Below are positions 40,870 to 54,858 of a DNA stretch of 64,000 nt, in pieces. Location of the stretch: positions 21,238,587 through 21,302,586 of the forward strand of contig OZ038317.1 of the NCBI GenBank assembly GCA_964035775.1, given 5' to 3'. Positions within the stretch are counted from its first letter, which is position 1. The number at the start of each line of letters is the position of its first letter. The position numbers were made by a program, and so were the translations under genes. The stretch is from Osedax frankpressi (Eukaryota > Annelida > Polychaeta > Sabellida > Siboglinidae). The notes below the pieces were generated by a model. It ran no database searches. It saw only the letters and a program-made list of their open reading frames with translations, and was not told the origin of the DNA.

Positions 40870-41640
40870 TCAGATTTACATTACGTCGTGGGGGGCGTGA
40901 TATATTTTATGATAACGCCCATATCCGATTTTTCTTCGAAGGGTGAGCGTGTTTTTGTCTATGGTAAATCCCACCCCTTATCTAATTTACTTTACGTCGG
41001 GGTGGAAGTATTAATTGTCTATGCCCACCCCTTATTCATTGTTCTGTATGCCCACTATATTAGAATATTATCCAATATTCTTTATATCGGTGTGGGCGTG
41101 TTTTTTGTCTATTATAATAAACCCCTTATCCGTTTTCTCTACGCCGTGGTGAACATGTTTTGTAAGTGATAATCCCACCCCTAATCCTATGTTATGTACG
41201 CCAGGATGAGCGTGTTTATTGTTTATATCGCCCATGCCCTTGTCCGATATTTTTTACCTCGGGCTGGGCGTGTTTATTGTCTATGATAAATCCCACCCTT
41301 ATCCGTTTTCCCCATTTCGATACCGTCATGGGTGGGCGTGTTTTTATTTATGATAAAAACCACCCCTTATCCGATTTTATCTACGACGGGGTGGGTGTGT
41401 TTATTGTCTATATCGCCCACACCCTTATCCGATATTCACTAATTCAGGGTGGGCGAGTTTATTGTCTATAAATAGGCAAACTTGATATTTTTCTACGTCG
41501 AGATAGATGTGGTTATTCATTATGATAACTCTACTTTGATACTTATTTCTATGTTTTGATGGGCGTGGTTATTGTTTCTAATGACCACCTACTCGTTTAT
41601 AATAACGCATATACCTTATTCGCATTTACTCTGCGTCGTG
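40870..41640. repeat. GC-richer degenerate tandem repeat at the inner end of the left arm
   Basis: About nine units of 65-95 bp carry ctacgtcggggtgggcgtgt, then attgtctatgataaat, then cccaccccttatccgatttt. G-rich and C-rich boxes in each unit are partly complementary and could pair. It is a strong local rise in G+C and CpG. Two apparent ORFs (about 100 codons each) run through it with no known motifs and are probably by-products of the repeat. Confidence 0.8.
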
Positions 41641-43218
41641 TAGTTAATTGTGGGCGCAAATCTGTCTTACTCCATCTATCATTTTTCTCTATCTATAAGT
41701 GAATATATAAAATAGATAAAAATCAAGAAAAATAAGTAAGAAAAATCTAGCAAATAATTTAAATTAATAACTTAATTGTTGTAATAATATAGTTATATTT
41801 AAATATTACTACGAACAAAATATATCATACTTTAAATTGAAACTTACGTTGATATATGTATATTTGACATATGATTCTCAACATTATTTGTTATCCTTTT
41901 GCAGTCTATTAAAATGAAGGAACTCCACCACTAAGCCATCATGTTATCTAATTATATTATATAGGATATATCCTAGCGTAGCACTATTCACTATAGTGAA
42001 TACTACTACGCTGTCATTTAAACTAATACGATCTAGCTAATGATACGATAATGGATCCTCCAAATAATATAATGCAAAAGACCCTCCTCGATAATTGTTA
42101 CTATAGTAATTGCATAATTTCTACATCTGACTTCAATACATTTCAGATATAAATACGATAAGATAGTTAGATATAATTAGTAATAAATAATATATAAATA
42201 GTAAAATATAATTAGAGTTAAATAACTAATATACGTGCAATTATTTAATTATAGTTAATCATAGGTCATAACCTAAAGCTATATATTATATAATTCATAG
42301 TATTTGTCATTACATTACTACATAATTAATAAAGAATTAATTTGCGGTAAAGTGATTATATAAGCTAATTTAAATAATAATACTAGGTCAATTTTATATA
42401 TCAAACATTAATTTATTTACAACTATTGATATTTTCAATATAAATAACAATCTTAAATTCTTTAATTTGCAGATGATATATATTAATATATATCATGTGT
42501 AACTAATATGTAATCGATATATTGAGTACTTTTGAAAATATATAATATTTAGTTTCATTTATCAAAACTATCGGTTTGAGTATTAATATATTCATAACTA
42601 CATTAAAAACTAAATAATTAAAAGTATCATCGTATATATGTATATATAATGATATGCTAACTCCATATATATGAAGTTCCATTGTTATCAGTACCCATGC
42701 ATTACGCTGTGTCTTATAGTTGTGGTAGAATAAAGAGAAATCTGCTAAACGCAACCATTATGTTTGATGTTTATATTTATTATGATTTATAAACATTCGA
42801 TAAAGAAACATATTAATTATTTTTTATGTTTAAGTAATTAATTTTATTAATTGCTTTTATAAAAATTAATATTTTATTTATCAATTTTATTCATGTAATT
42901 TAGCTTCATTTTAAAAACAATGTATAAAAAAAGTCAATTGGTAATATTTTTAAATGCATGCGTTAACATATATTTAATAGGTTAGCAGTACAAATTTAAG
43001 CTATATTAATAGACTTAAATTTATTTTAAATTACTTATTTTCTTACTTGAGTTATATAGCAATATTTTAGAACTAGAAATAGATGCGCTATCTCATAATT
43101 TTTATAAGTATATTAGTAATAGTAGAATTTATTTGAATTCCAAAATTTCATTATCAATTTTATAAGATACAAGTATCAATACTGTATGTAAAAAAATAAT
43201 TATCAGATTAAATTTACA
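41641..43218. other. spacer between the two arms
   Basis: This single-copy AT-rich stretch holds a 38-bp palindrome (listed separately) but no supported gene. An 83-codon minus-strand frame at 42503-42754 lacks any recognisable motif. Confidence 0.6.
41975..42012. other. 38-bp near-perfect palindrome
   Basis: AGCGTAG at the left pairs with CTACGCT at the right, around the inner core TATTCACTATAGTGAATA; only a few bases between core and ends are mismatched. It lies near the middle of the large inverted duplication. Confidence 0.85.
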
Positions 43219-43790
<572 letters not shown>

Positions 43791-43927
43791 ATGAACTTTA
43801 TTAATAATAATAACTACTATTATATTCATATTTAATGAATAATCTGATCATTTAAATGTTGTATCTTTAATATATCTTATTGATTGTGTATGTATGTGTA
43901 TGTATGCATATAATATATATATATACA

Positions 43928-43929
<2 letters not shown>

Positions 43930-43982
<53 letters not shown>
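43930..43982. repeat. (AT)n microsatellite
   Basis: One of several long AT runs in the window. Others lie at 22801-22832, 32941-32978, 33218-33250, 46325-46358, 47370-47418, 49590-49632, 50518-50550 and 61489-61524. Several sit at or near the edges of insertions and repeats. Confidence 0.9.
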
Positions 43983-43986
<4 letters not shown>

Positions 43987-46322
43987 GATTTATTTATTTA
44001 AATCCTAGTTTCTAGGCTAGTAAGAAGGGTTGAGTAATGTTATTAAAGTTATATAAGTCATTATTGAATGGCTAGGAAATAATATGTAGAGCTTGTGAGA
44101 AGTAATGGGCATTGACTATAAGTTTGTTTATATATCTCACTGTTCTGTTATTAGTATATTTGTAAATGTGAATTGCAATCTATGTTGGTATTTGTTTATA
44201 GATTGCAGTGTGAGACATGCATTATAACTTATACTTTATTTGATCTTTATTTGAAATTAAACAATTTCATATTCTTGAGAAATTCTGAAGTATGAAATTT
44301 TGTATGGAAATTTGTTAACAGTTATTAATTATTTTGTTAAATAATAAATATATTAGTTGATATTCTGAGTTATTTTGAGAATTACCATTATTTTTGTTTT
44401 TTAGGATAAATTTAAAATATATTAATACAACCTCAATAAATTATTAAATTCGTCTTGTGAATGCGGGGTTAAATTCAAAATAGAATCACCATCGAATATA
44501 TTATATAATCAGAATACACAAAAAGTATCCTATTACTACAATTATAACATTCTTATGAAAAGGTAAATATAAAAGTATGGAATGTATTGTTTACATTATG
44601 CTTTTACTATTAAATAATATATAAGATATGAAAAATAGATATACTGTTAAAATGAATAATACGAAAGAAAAGAAATAAACTTACATTACATTATTAAAAT
44701 TAGTAAATAATTAGTTTAATTAAGATATAAAAATGCATAGAATTACTAAAGTAAATATTATACACAATTTTACATATTAACACAAGTTCAAATACTTTAT
44801 ATGCCTATTTATAAAGTACCAATATTTAAATATGTATTTAAATCTGTATGTAAAATAATAGTATCATAATTTATACGTTGTTACCAATTAATCGATCATA
44901 GAACATACCATCGAATATGTTTTAAAATATGCATCTTCAATTTCCATGAATAACATTTTCTCTCAGGATTATACGAGTATTCAGTAAAACAGTTATTGTA
45001 GCTAAGTAATATACGTATACTATAGTATACGATATACATGAACTAGAAAATGTAATATAAATAAGTGTTCATGAATTACTGGATAAATAGGAGTTTACTA
45101 AATAACGATTTAATTAATAAATAATAAAATAATATCAAAACAATATTAATAAATTTATATATCAAACGTAATTGCAAATGCATTTAATTTATGAGGGAAT
45201 GAGTTATTATTAATTTGTCAGTTGGAATGGAGCTATTGATCGAATGTTACTCGTTGATGAAGGTAATTATATAGTTAATAAATAATCTGCGAAACAGAAG
45301 AATTCAACTATAATAAGGGACCAACTTTAATAAGGGATTGACAAAATTTAACATTTTTTATATATATATTTTTGTAATATTTATTTTTATTTCTTGCTTT
45401 ATTTTTGTTAATTTGTGTATAAAGTGAAGAGTATAACATATTACAAAATATTACATATGATAATAATTTTCCTTGATTACCTTTGAATTAAAATTTAATA
45501 TATTTTAATTAAAATTTAATTCAATATATAGTAGATTAATCTCAATAAATTGTAATTAAATAATTAAATAATAAATCGGTATAATTTAAGTTTAACTCTA
45601 TAGATAACATATTAGATCTTGATCACGGGGAATATTTTTCTAATTTTGTTAAACATTCTATGACTAAGTTTTAAGGTTTAGTATTTTGAATTATAGAAAC
45701 CTGTTCCGAATATATGTTTATAATATATCAATATATTTATGATATATCAATATAATAGTATAGAGTAGACTTTCTTTAAAGTGATACGGTAAATGTCTTT
45801 AAGTTACATACAAATTATATTAGTTTTGCAGTATTTAGTGTTAAATAAGTTTATATTCATATTCTCTAAATATATGTATAATGTTTGTTTTTTGTTTTGT
45901 TTGAAATAATTTAACTTATTACATAAACTAATTTTAAGAGATAATTAAAACAAATATTACTAACCGAGATTAAGTTAATAACCAATATTATATAGATAAG
46001 AAGGTATTATATAATTTAAGATCTCGTAGTTTTACTAAATATCCCAGGATATAAAATTGATAAAATAAAATTTGATTACAAATTTCTGTGAATATAAATG
46101 ATGTATTACAATATACATAACATACTGGGATTGAATTTAAAATTAATCAATAAATATAATTAAATATCGCCATTAATCAAGCAACAAAAATAATTAAACT
46201 ACAAATAATATGAGCATGACAAATTATATTTCATAAATCCGTTCACTTTTCTGTAAGTTTCTAAAAAGTTTAATTGTATTACAAATTAAACACTTTAAAT
46301 GTGTGACGAATAATAAACACAT

Positions 46323-46360
<38 letters not shown>

Positions 46361-46529
46361 ATTTCAATTTTTATTAACTGAGAAATTAGTTCCTCATTAT
46401 ATACCCACCGGTAATAATATTATTCATAATATGGATTTACGTATTTATTATTATAATACTCCGGATGAGAGGGCCGTATCTCTTGTGGCATTTGTTGTGT
46501 TTGTTGCGGGCGTTTCAATTCCAACTTGT

Positions 46530-47361
46530 TAGGGTGATGTGCGGGTGGATGTATTGGGAAGCAAACTGACGAACTTATTATGAAACCCATCTGTGAACGA
46601 GGTGGCTTGCGGGTACCCTCGTGGGTATATGTAGTCGGCTGAGTAGATATTCCGATATAACTCAGAATAATACGAATCTATATCTTTATAGTCGTATGCA
46701 TAAGGCAATCTTTTTTTTGTCTTCTTTTTCCTGTGATTATGGCGTACTAATGTTTATTGGGTGTGGACACCGCGGTAACTATTAATAGTTTTAATGATAA
46801 CTTTGTATATGTTATAGATTACATAGTATACATCGATTACACGCAGTACATATAATATCATGATGTTCCTTATAAGAAATTACTACTTTTTTAATACACT
46901 TGAATTTCTGAACATCACATATAAATTAAATATAATACAACAAAATTAACTCAAAAAATATTATATATGATTTAAATAGGATATATTTTATATTTATATA
47001 TATGTACCTTGTAAACAATCGTGTAAAAAAATGTGGATATTAACACGTATATATATTAACAAACAATTGTGTAAAATGTACGTGTTTACAAGATAATTTG
47101 GGTATAGTTAAAACCTGGGTTAACAAGCGTACACAAAAACTTGGGTTAACACGCGAAAAAAGTGTTACGTGTTATAAAACACATAACACAAGTAATAAAG
47201 TAATTTTTGAAAATAAGAAAAAAATATATGTATTCAATTTAATTATTTATTTTTAGAATTATTTTCGAGTTTCTTAAAAATTGTCCAATCGTCTAGCATA
47301 GAATCCCTTTATATCCAATAGTGAATATTTCTTTATGTCAACTGCGCAACAATAACATGTG

Positions 47362-47419
<58 letters not shown>

Positions 47420-49583
47420 TATTTATATATTTATATGAACGTATAATTTAAAGATAGAAATACTTAATTATGTATTATTTAAAATAATGTACTTAGTATG
47501 TTCATAAATATAATATATTTAGTATACAATAATATGTTATCATTATACTAACGAAATATAGTCCTAGCTTACCATATCTTCATAAAGGAACGTCCTTCTA
47601 TAGGTATACATGCCCTGCAAATTTGAAAGAATACCACACACCTTTAGTGACACGAGAGAGTAATTATCTATAAAATTATAATATACAATTATAAGTTAGT
47701 ATACGTATTACTTATTACTTATTATAGTATACTTATTACTTATTATAATTATAAGATAGTGTTACACATATAATTCGATAACAAAATATATATTAATTAT
47801 AATACGTACTATTTTGATATATATATAATTCTAGTTCATTATTTAAAAATGAATATAAATGAATATAATAAAATATGATTTAATTTATTTTTAATATAAT
47901 AATTATTACTAGATTATTAATAATTATTAATAATATTTATTACTAGTAACCATTTTCTCAAAAAATATATTTTCACGATTAATCTCCAGAATCTCGAACT
48001 CGTCCAATTCGTCATTATTACAATATCCAAATATCTAGTTGTAGATGATTCTATTTAATAGATATTTATATATGTATAAATATATGAAATATATATTTCA
48101 TACTATATAGTATATTTATTAAAGTATGCTTACTACATACAATAAAATAAAATTAATCAGTATTACTAAATTAATAATATTAATATTATTTTAATTGACG
48201 TTATCTCTATTACTCATATTATTATAACTTGATAATGAATTTTTTTGAATTTTCTCTTGAATATGAAATTGTAAAATTAGATAATTAATTAATCATAATC
48301 GGTGCTACTAGAATACATGCTATTTACTTATAATTTAGTTCAATTATATAATTTTTAATACAATTTAATGTTAAATCGCTTAGGCATAATTATTTTCCTA
48401 ATTTATTTAATTTCTAATTAATATAATATTACAAATAAAGTAAGATTATAATTAATAATTATTAATAATTTAATGAATATTATTTTTAAAAATAAATGAT
48501 TTATTTTATATAATATATTTTATATTCAATAATCACGTTAAACTTAAAATAGTTACTTAGCGTATAGTAGTATAAGTTATTTATATATAATATATATTAC
48601 CTTATTAGTATAAGATGTATAATGGCTTTAAATATGATGAAAATGTGTATAAAATATATAGATACATTTAGTACGAGTAAGTTATATTTTAATTCTACCG
48701 TTAATAATTCTATTATATGGGGCGCTTGTATTATTTTATATTAATGATTTTTAAATGATATGTGAACTATTTGAATTTCAAATTTGAAATAGAATTAATT
48801 AAATCTATTTATATATGATAATATATTCTATAATAATATAATACGAGTTCAGCAAACCCCAGCGAGCGCGAGCAATAGCTCCTACGAGTTCGATATCGAA
48901 GATTTCGCGGCCAAAATATTTGACGACCCGCCGAAGCCCTTCCTGCGTATTCGGGCAATTTTTGAGAATTTAAAAAAATTTATGTCCTCCAAAAAATTGT
49001 ATTTTTAACATATTTGTCCTTTCGTCAACCATGTCCTTATAAGATTTGTTTAACGTTGGGAGATAGTATACTCGGTGAGTTTCGGAATTAACGCGTTTTT
49101 GAAAAAAAAAAAAGTCGTACGTCCTCGGCTTCGTACGAGGAATGTGGTACCGAGTTTTTTATTTTTTATATCGGGTAAGTATACTTAATCGAAACTTAAC
49201 TAATAAAATACTAAAATCTTTACCATTTAATATATTATATAATATATAATTATGCTTTACGTGAGTATTTTGTATCGTGGCTGAATTAATTAAAATGAGC
49301 TGATATTATTAATTTACAAATAATATATATTATTAATCTATATTATTTACATCAAAATGAATCTAGATTAATTAAATACACTGAATTATTTTGTATATTA
49401 TATTATATTAGATACGAAACTTTATGTAATGCTTATATTTAATATTAAATACATATGTATTAATACATGTGAATAACACTATGCATTTATAGTGAATATA
49501 TAGGCTATATTATAATATTAATATTTTATTTATAAATATCGATTATGTCAATTGAATTTTTTCTTATAGTAGATAATATCTAA

Positions 49584-49635
<52 letters not shown>

Positions 49636-50511
49636 AAAATATACATATTATAATATATATAAAATATTCTTATATGATGTATTTAATAACTACTCTATAT
49701 TATGCTTATGTGAGGTTGTATAAGTATAATATATGATATGGTGTATATCATAAAATATATTATTTAAAGAAAGGTCATAATAATTAATAATTAATTAATA
49801 ATGATAATAAGTTTATTGTAATTAGCCTTGTTTTATATGGTAATCGTTTATTCGATTTCAAAATGAGTTATGCTACTAATATATGCATATATGCATATTA
49901 TATACACGCACGTTAAACATCTAATAATGTTCTATATTTTATATTTAGAAATATATTCGTGAAATGTCTAATATAATATATAATTTATAAATAAAAGTGC
50001 ATAACAAAATAGAATAATTTATAAATTTTTGATTTTGACATTAATAATTTTGCCATTAAATAATTGTGAAAAAATAATTGGGTTAACCTGGGTTATGTAT
50101 GTAATTTACCGTATGTAAGTATATATTAGTATTTTTATATATAACTTTGCATATAAATGATTCTATTTCTAACATACGTATATGAGTATATATTGGTATT
50201 TTTATATATAACTTTACGTATAAATGATTCTATTTCTAACATACGTATGTGAGTATATATTAGTATTTTTATATATAACTTTACGTATAAATGATTCTAT
50301 TTCTAACATACGTATATGAGTATATATTGGTATTTTTATATATAACTTTACATATAACTTATTCTATTTCTAACTTACCGTAAGGAATGACAAATTAATG
50401 TTAATATGACAACACCAATAATTATTCCTAATAATCCCATTATTGAATTAAACAATTTATCTGCAAATTAAAAAGTATTTTAAAAACGTAATTATAAGAA
50501 TTATAATTCTA

Positions 50512-50556
<45 letters not shown>

Positions 50557-51267
50557 CAATATATATTATTTTATATACATTACTTAAGTATTATTAATAA
50601 TAAGCAAAATGGTCAAGAAATATATCATATATATATTTATAAATTTAAAATACTTATTAATTCAATAATGTTTATAAATACCTTCATACATATCATTTGC
50701 ATCTCCATTTGATGTGGAGTTATCTATGTTATCATCTGGAAGCTGTTATAATGGGGGTATCATTATTGAACTCTCCTTCCCTCCCTCCTTTACATATACA
50801 TCTATATCTACTGTACCCCCTACCTCTACCCCTATACCCACCTCTACACCTAACTCTACATATATCATTCATTATATAGCTTATCATTGTAATAGATGTA
50901 AACACTTGAGTATTATTAATAGACTCCATATTTGTTTTTTCAGGTTCAAATAATGTTGTGGTGTCTGTTTTTAAATCTTCTAAGGTTAAATCTGTATCCA
51001 CAACAGATGGCCGAAGTACATCCTCTGCTTTTTTAGTATTCATAGAAGTAATAACATTAATTGCAGATGATGCAGATGATGCAATTGTCATAGTAGTCTG
51101 TATAGGTGTAGTAGCAATGGGTATAGTTGTAGATGTAGATTTAGATGTTGAAGTAATGTGAATAGTGGTGATTGTAGTAGGTAGAGTTTTAATAGTTGTA
51201 GATATAGTGGAGGTAGGGGATATAGTTGTTATTGTAGTAGGTATATTTGTAGTAGCAGTATTAGTAT

Positions 51268-51315
<48 letters not shown>

Positions 51316-54300
51316 AAGTAGTAGTAGTAGTAGGTATTGTTACAGTATTTTTATTTTTAGTATTAGTAGATGTAGTGGGTGTTGTAGGAGATGTATGTTT
51401 AGGTTTAGGGAGAATAGTTGTTATTGTAGAAGATATATTTGTAATAGTAGTAGTAGGTAGAGTAGTAGTTTGTTTATTGTTAATATAAGTGAGTGTATTA
51501 GTTATTGTACCTAATTTATGTTTAGTAGTAAAGCTTTTTATGGTAGTATTAGATATTGGTATGGTAATATTTCTTAAAATATTCGTATTGGGTAATAATG
51601 TAGAATTGGTCGTTTTATTCTTCTTTTTTAGTTTCTTTTTGCAAATCTTTGGGTGTCGTTTGAAACTCTCGGAGTACACTTGCAACTCATCGAAATACAA
51701 GTATTCTACAGTTTCGTCTGAGAGCACAACCAGCTTGATGACATCAAATGTAGCCAGATCATCTGCTCCGGCTGAGGTCTTATCGCATAATATGAACTTG
51801 ATATAGCGGGCGCATGTCGGTAGCCACGAGTTGCTGCAATTTCGTGTAACGGTTGAATTCATGTTTCCGAGAGTTGTGGTTGCAGACTTCCATTTGTACG
51901 GCTTGCGACGAGAAAAGTAGAACACCAAGTGGCGTATTACGGAGGCTTTACCCAACTGTAGCTCTAGGTAGAGGCACTCTTTTTTGATGCATACTTGATT
52001 GAATCTACACGATAGAAATACATTTAAAATATATATTCATATAGTTATCATTACTCGTAGAATGTGTTACTCGATATCTGATTAATAATAAGAACTTGTA
52101 ATCTCATTGTTTTATATGTTCGGGTGGAATCCAAACCAAGATATACCTAATCATAACCAGACTTATAGTAAAACGCGATGTTCTATTTGATTTCAGTCAA
52201 TTTGTATTATTCCGCATATTTATTATTTTATCATAACTATATTTGATTAGGAATTATTTCAAGTAATATATTAGAGATAAATAATTCACCATACCGTTGA
52301 CTAGATTACGAACTTGTACCACGTGTAGACTTTCTCTCCGAGTTCCATAATCGGCTTTGTCGAGTACGGCTTTTTTCTTTTCTGAATTAGACCGTCAGTT
52401 AATAAATGCCTGAAGTTGGGGAATTACGATGCAATATCACTAGTATCAGCACTGGTAGTGAATGTGTACTTAATAAACTCCGACCGGTATAAATATTCTT
52501 AAGTATGCTATTTATGAAACAAATTTTCAATATTTATGTTAAAATATAATATTACATATGTCTTATTTTAAACAATTAGAAATTCAATAGGTACATTTTA
52601 TAAATACATATATGATAGCGATATATAGTTAAAATAATATAATAATATACTAACATAATAATATAATAATATATTGATATAATAATATAATGATATAATA
52701 ATACACTAATAAATATAATAATATAACAACATAATAATATAATAATATATTGATATCATAATATAATGATATAATAATAGAATAACATAATAACATAATA
52801 ACATAATAATATACTAATATACTAATATACTAATATAATAATATACTAATATAATAACATAATAACATAATAATATAATAACATAATACTATACTAACAT
52901 AATAATATACTAATAAAATAACATAATAATTGAATAATATATTGACATAATAATAGAATAATATATTAATATGAATGCATTTTTATATAGATATTGTTTA
53001 TGATTTGGAGATGATTAAAATTATAAATATATCCTGAAGCTATATATGCCAACTCATGGTATATTAGCTTACTGGTTACTATTATAATAAAAGTACTGAG
53101 TTCTAATATATTAATATTATATTATATTATAATATATTAATATTATATTAATATATTAATATTAAATAATATATTATGAACTATATAAGTTCATATACTA
53201 TATAAATGAATAGATAAATTATAACATTTTAAGTTGAAAATATTTTTGTATTTATTAAAGAATTCCAAATGATACAATATAGTAATTGAAAGATACTCTG
53301 ACAAAAAATATAATTTGAAAAATAGCATCCCGTTGTTATCTTGTATTACTATGATACGTAGTGATTATATTTTAATTGTATTATTTGTATAAGCGATGAA
53401 AAATATTCATTCATCTATTTATCGAATAATTTAATTAATACGTATGTATTTAGGGAGTAAACGCAATTAATCTTAGAATTACCTACCATACACATGGAAT
53501 AGTAATATTTTTAAATTATTAATTATTTTAAATTATTTCACTAATAATAAGTTTGATCAATAAATTTACTAATATTCATTTCATTTATACGATTTATACG
53601 ATTTATACGACAAGTTAATTGTTAATATCATGCTAATATTTCTTAAATAAAATTGTGTAACCAAAAATCAAGCAAATATTAAATTTAATTACGAGTTATT
53701 TCTACATCTAGTATCTAAGCAATATTGGGTGATAATAAATAGTTTACAATATAGGGGATAAATTCTAATTATATATTAATACAAACCCGCATAAATGTTT
53801 TCTGTTAATTATTAAGTTTGGTAGAGCTAACGGACGTACTCCAAATGATTTCACCTTCTGGAATTCCATATCGTATCCAATTACCTATTCACGTATATCA
53901 GATTTCAATATACCAATATTTTATGAGCACGCGATAACTATAATGAATTCTTTGATTTCTCATAGTTATTAGCAATGACGTAATTATTATATTAAATGTA
54001 TAATCATATATGTTAACATTTTTACCTATTATAAAAGATGACTTCACTAGTATTATATAATGTATATGCATCAATTACGAATACGTATTTATGAACAATG
54101 GACGACACAGTTTAATCGTTACCTAAACGTTATGGTGGTCGTAAGTCCTAAGGTGTAGGCCGTATGACCATATATATATATATGTATCATATCCCATTCG
54201 ATTTAATATATTTCCATGATTTGTATCGTACTTTACGCTGTTTAAAGTAATGCGTTATACACGTTCATAAACAGCTAGGAGCACATATTACCAGTATTTC

Positions 54301-54858
54301 TAACATCCAGTATAAACTACCGTATTTAACTTTTGTTATGAAAAATTTACTAACATTTAATTCCTTAAATAGTATTGGAGCAATATGCACTAACTGCAGG
54401 GACATAGACAGGGCCAAACCCATGTAGATACGCTTCTTCTTACCCTTTTTAGATCTTCGACTGACTTCCATCGTGGCAATTTTATTGGGGTGGTCGATTT
54501 TGATGTTTAGTCGATTATGTCGCGTATGCAAACACCTAGAGCCGGTTTGAGACAGTCCGTAGAATAGAGAAACGTACGCCGAGTTAATAATATTATTAAT
54601 TGTAACTGGAAAATAGTAGTATAGCATTACCATACGTATCTTGGTAGCTACTGCGAAGGTTATAGTGTATATGGAACTCACTAATTTTAAGTTCTTCTGA
54701 CCTCTAATATAAACATGAGAATTTAAACGCCTATCAAACAATTTATTTTCCACTTTATTAGTTACGTTATTATACACGACAATATCTCTGACTACAGATA
54801 ATCCAATGCACGTATTGTACGTGGCGACAAATAGCAATATTCTAGTGATGTGCACCAT
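46530..54858 (-). CDS. mucin-like type I membrane receptor, right copy (seven exons, two defects)
   Basis: Same plan as the left copy. Exons on the minus strand: 54858-54355, 53884-53855, 52381-52314, 52004-50885, 50742-50682, 50460-50379 and 46730-46530. Exon sizes equal the left copy except exon 4 (3 bases longer) and the tail. Two differences matter. The donor after exon 4 reads ATAAGC where the left has GTAAGA, so normal splicing is lost; read-through stays open to a stop at 50732, before the membrane exon, giving an inferred soluble protein. In the tail exon a 2-base loss shifts the frame, so the tail ends at 46530, about 55 residues shorter than the left; a downstream TAA would also cut the old frame. 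The membrane exon itself is open, with good splice sites (NSIMGLLGIIIGVVILTLI). YSEL is kept; YEDI and YPNI become YKDI and YRNI. It may be a decoy, a minor isoform source, or an early pseudogene. Confidence 0.65.
47440..49480. other. insertion specific to the right arm, within receptor intron 6
   Basis: About 2 kb that the left arm lacks. It is mostly very AT-rich DNA plus a sharply GC-richer island at 48842-49170. The ends could not be fixed because they run into (AT)n tracts. Confidence 0.5.
48853..48946 (+). pseudogene. exon-like GC-rich fragment of an unknown gene
   Basis: An acceptor (gttcag) precedes an open frame starting QTPASASNSSYEFDIEDFAA and continuing AKIFDDPPKPFL, with a GTATTC donor after it. 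The frame then stays open about 20 codons more to a TAA. The composition (acidic, balanced codons) is unlike the surrounding A/T-rich DNA. It lies on the strand opposite to the receptor gene that hosts it. Family not recognised. Likely a captured or copied gene fragment, or a real exon of a gene nested in the intron. Confidence 0.4.
50107..50376. repeat. 67-bp tandem repeat abutting a receptor splice donor
   Basis: About four units of catacgtatatgagtatata then ttggtatttttatatataac and so on. On the minus strand the array begins at the donor of the membrane-segment exon, and each unit carries a donor-like GTATGTTAGA in place of the true GTAAGTTAGA. The left copy lacks the array. Confidence 0.85.
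52600..52980. repeat. ATA-rich degenerate tandem repeat
   Basis: Short units of the form ataataatata/ctaatataataacat fill intron 2 of the right receptor copy. They explain part of its greater length compared with the left copy. Confidence 0.8.

Larger units (their letters stand above)
29170..41640. repeat. left arm of a large inverted duplication
   Basis: The arm matches 43478-55160 in reverse complement. Anchors include the receptor exons, the motif ATTTAACCCCGCAT (37765-37778 against 44461-44474) and TGCAATCTATAAACAAA (40399-40415 against 44191-44207). Differences include a 2.4-kb insertion in this arm at 37.9-40.3 kb, about 1 kb more in intron 5, and a 2-kb insertion in the other arm. Similarity fades outward of about 29170. 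Confidence 0.88.
46990..50100. mobile_element. right-arm copy of the ACCCAGTAAACAA repeat, split by an insertion
   Basis: 46990-47400 matches the inner half and about 49900-50100 the outer half of the left-arm element, both inverted. In between, 49500-49900 matches the separate copy at 28.0-28.5 kb, so a fuller form of the repeat exists here. About 47440-49480 has no counterpart in the left arm. Confidence 0.55.

Noticed and set aside
40867-41471. Two 100-codon ORFs with Tyr/Val/Phe-rich text
   Set aside because: They run along the GC-richer tandem repeat, have no motif, and are not kept in the right-arm counterpart.
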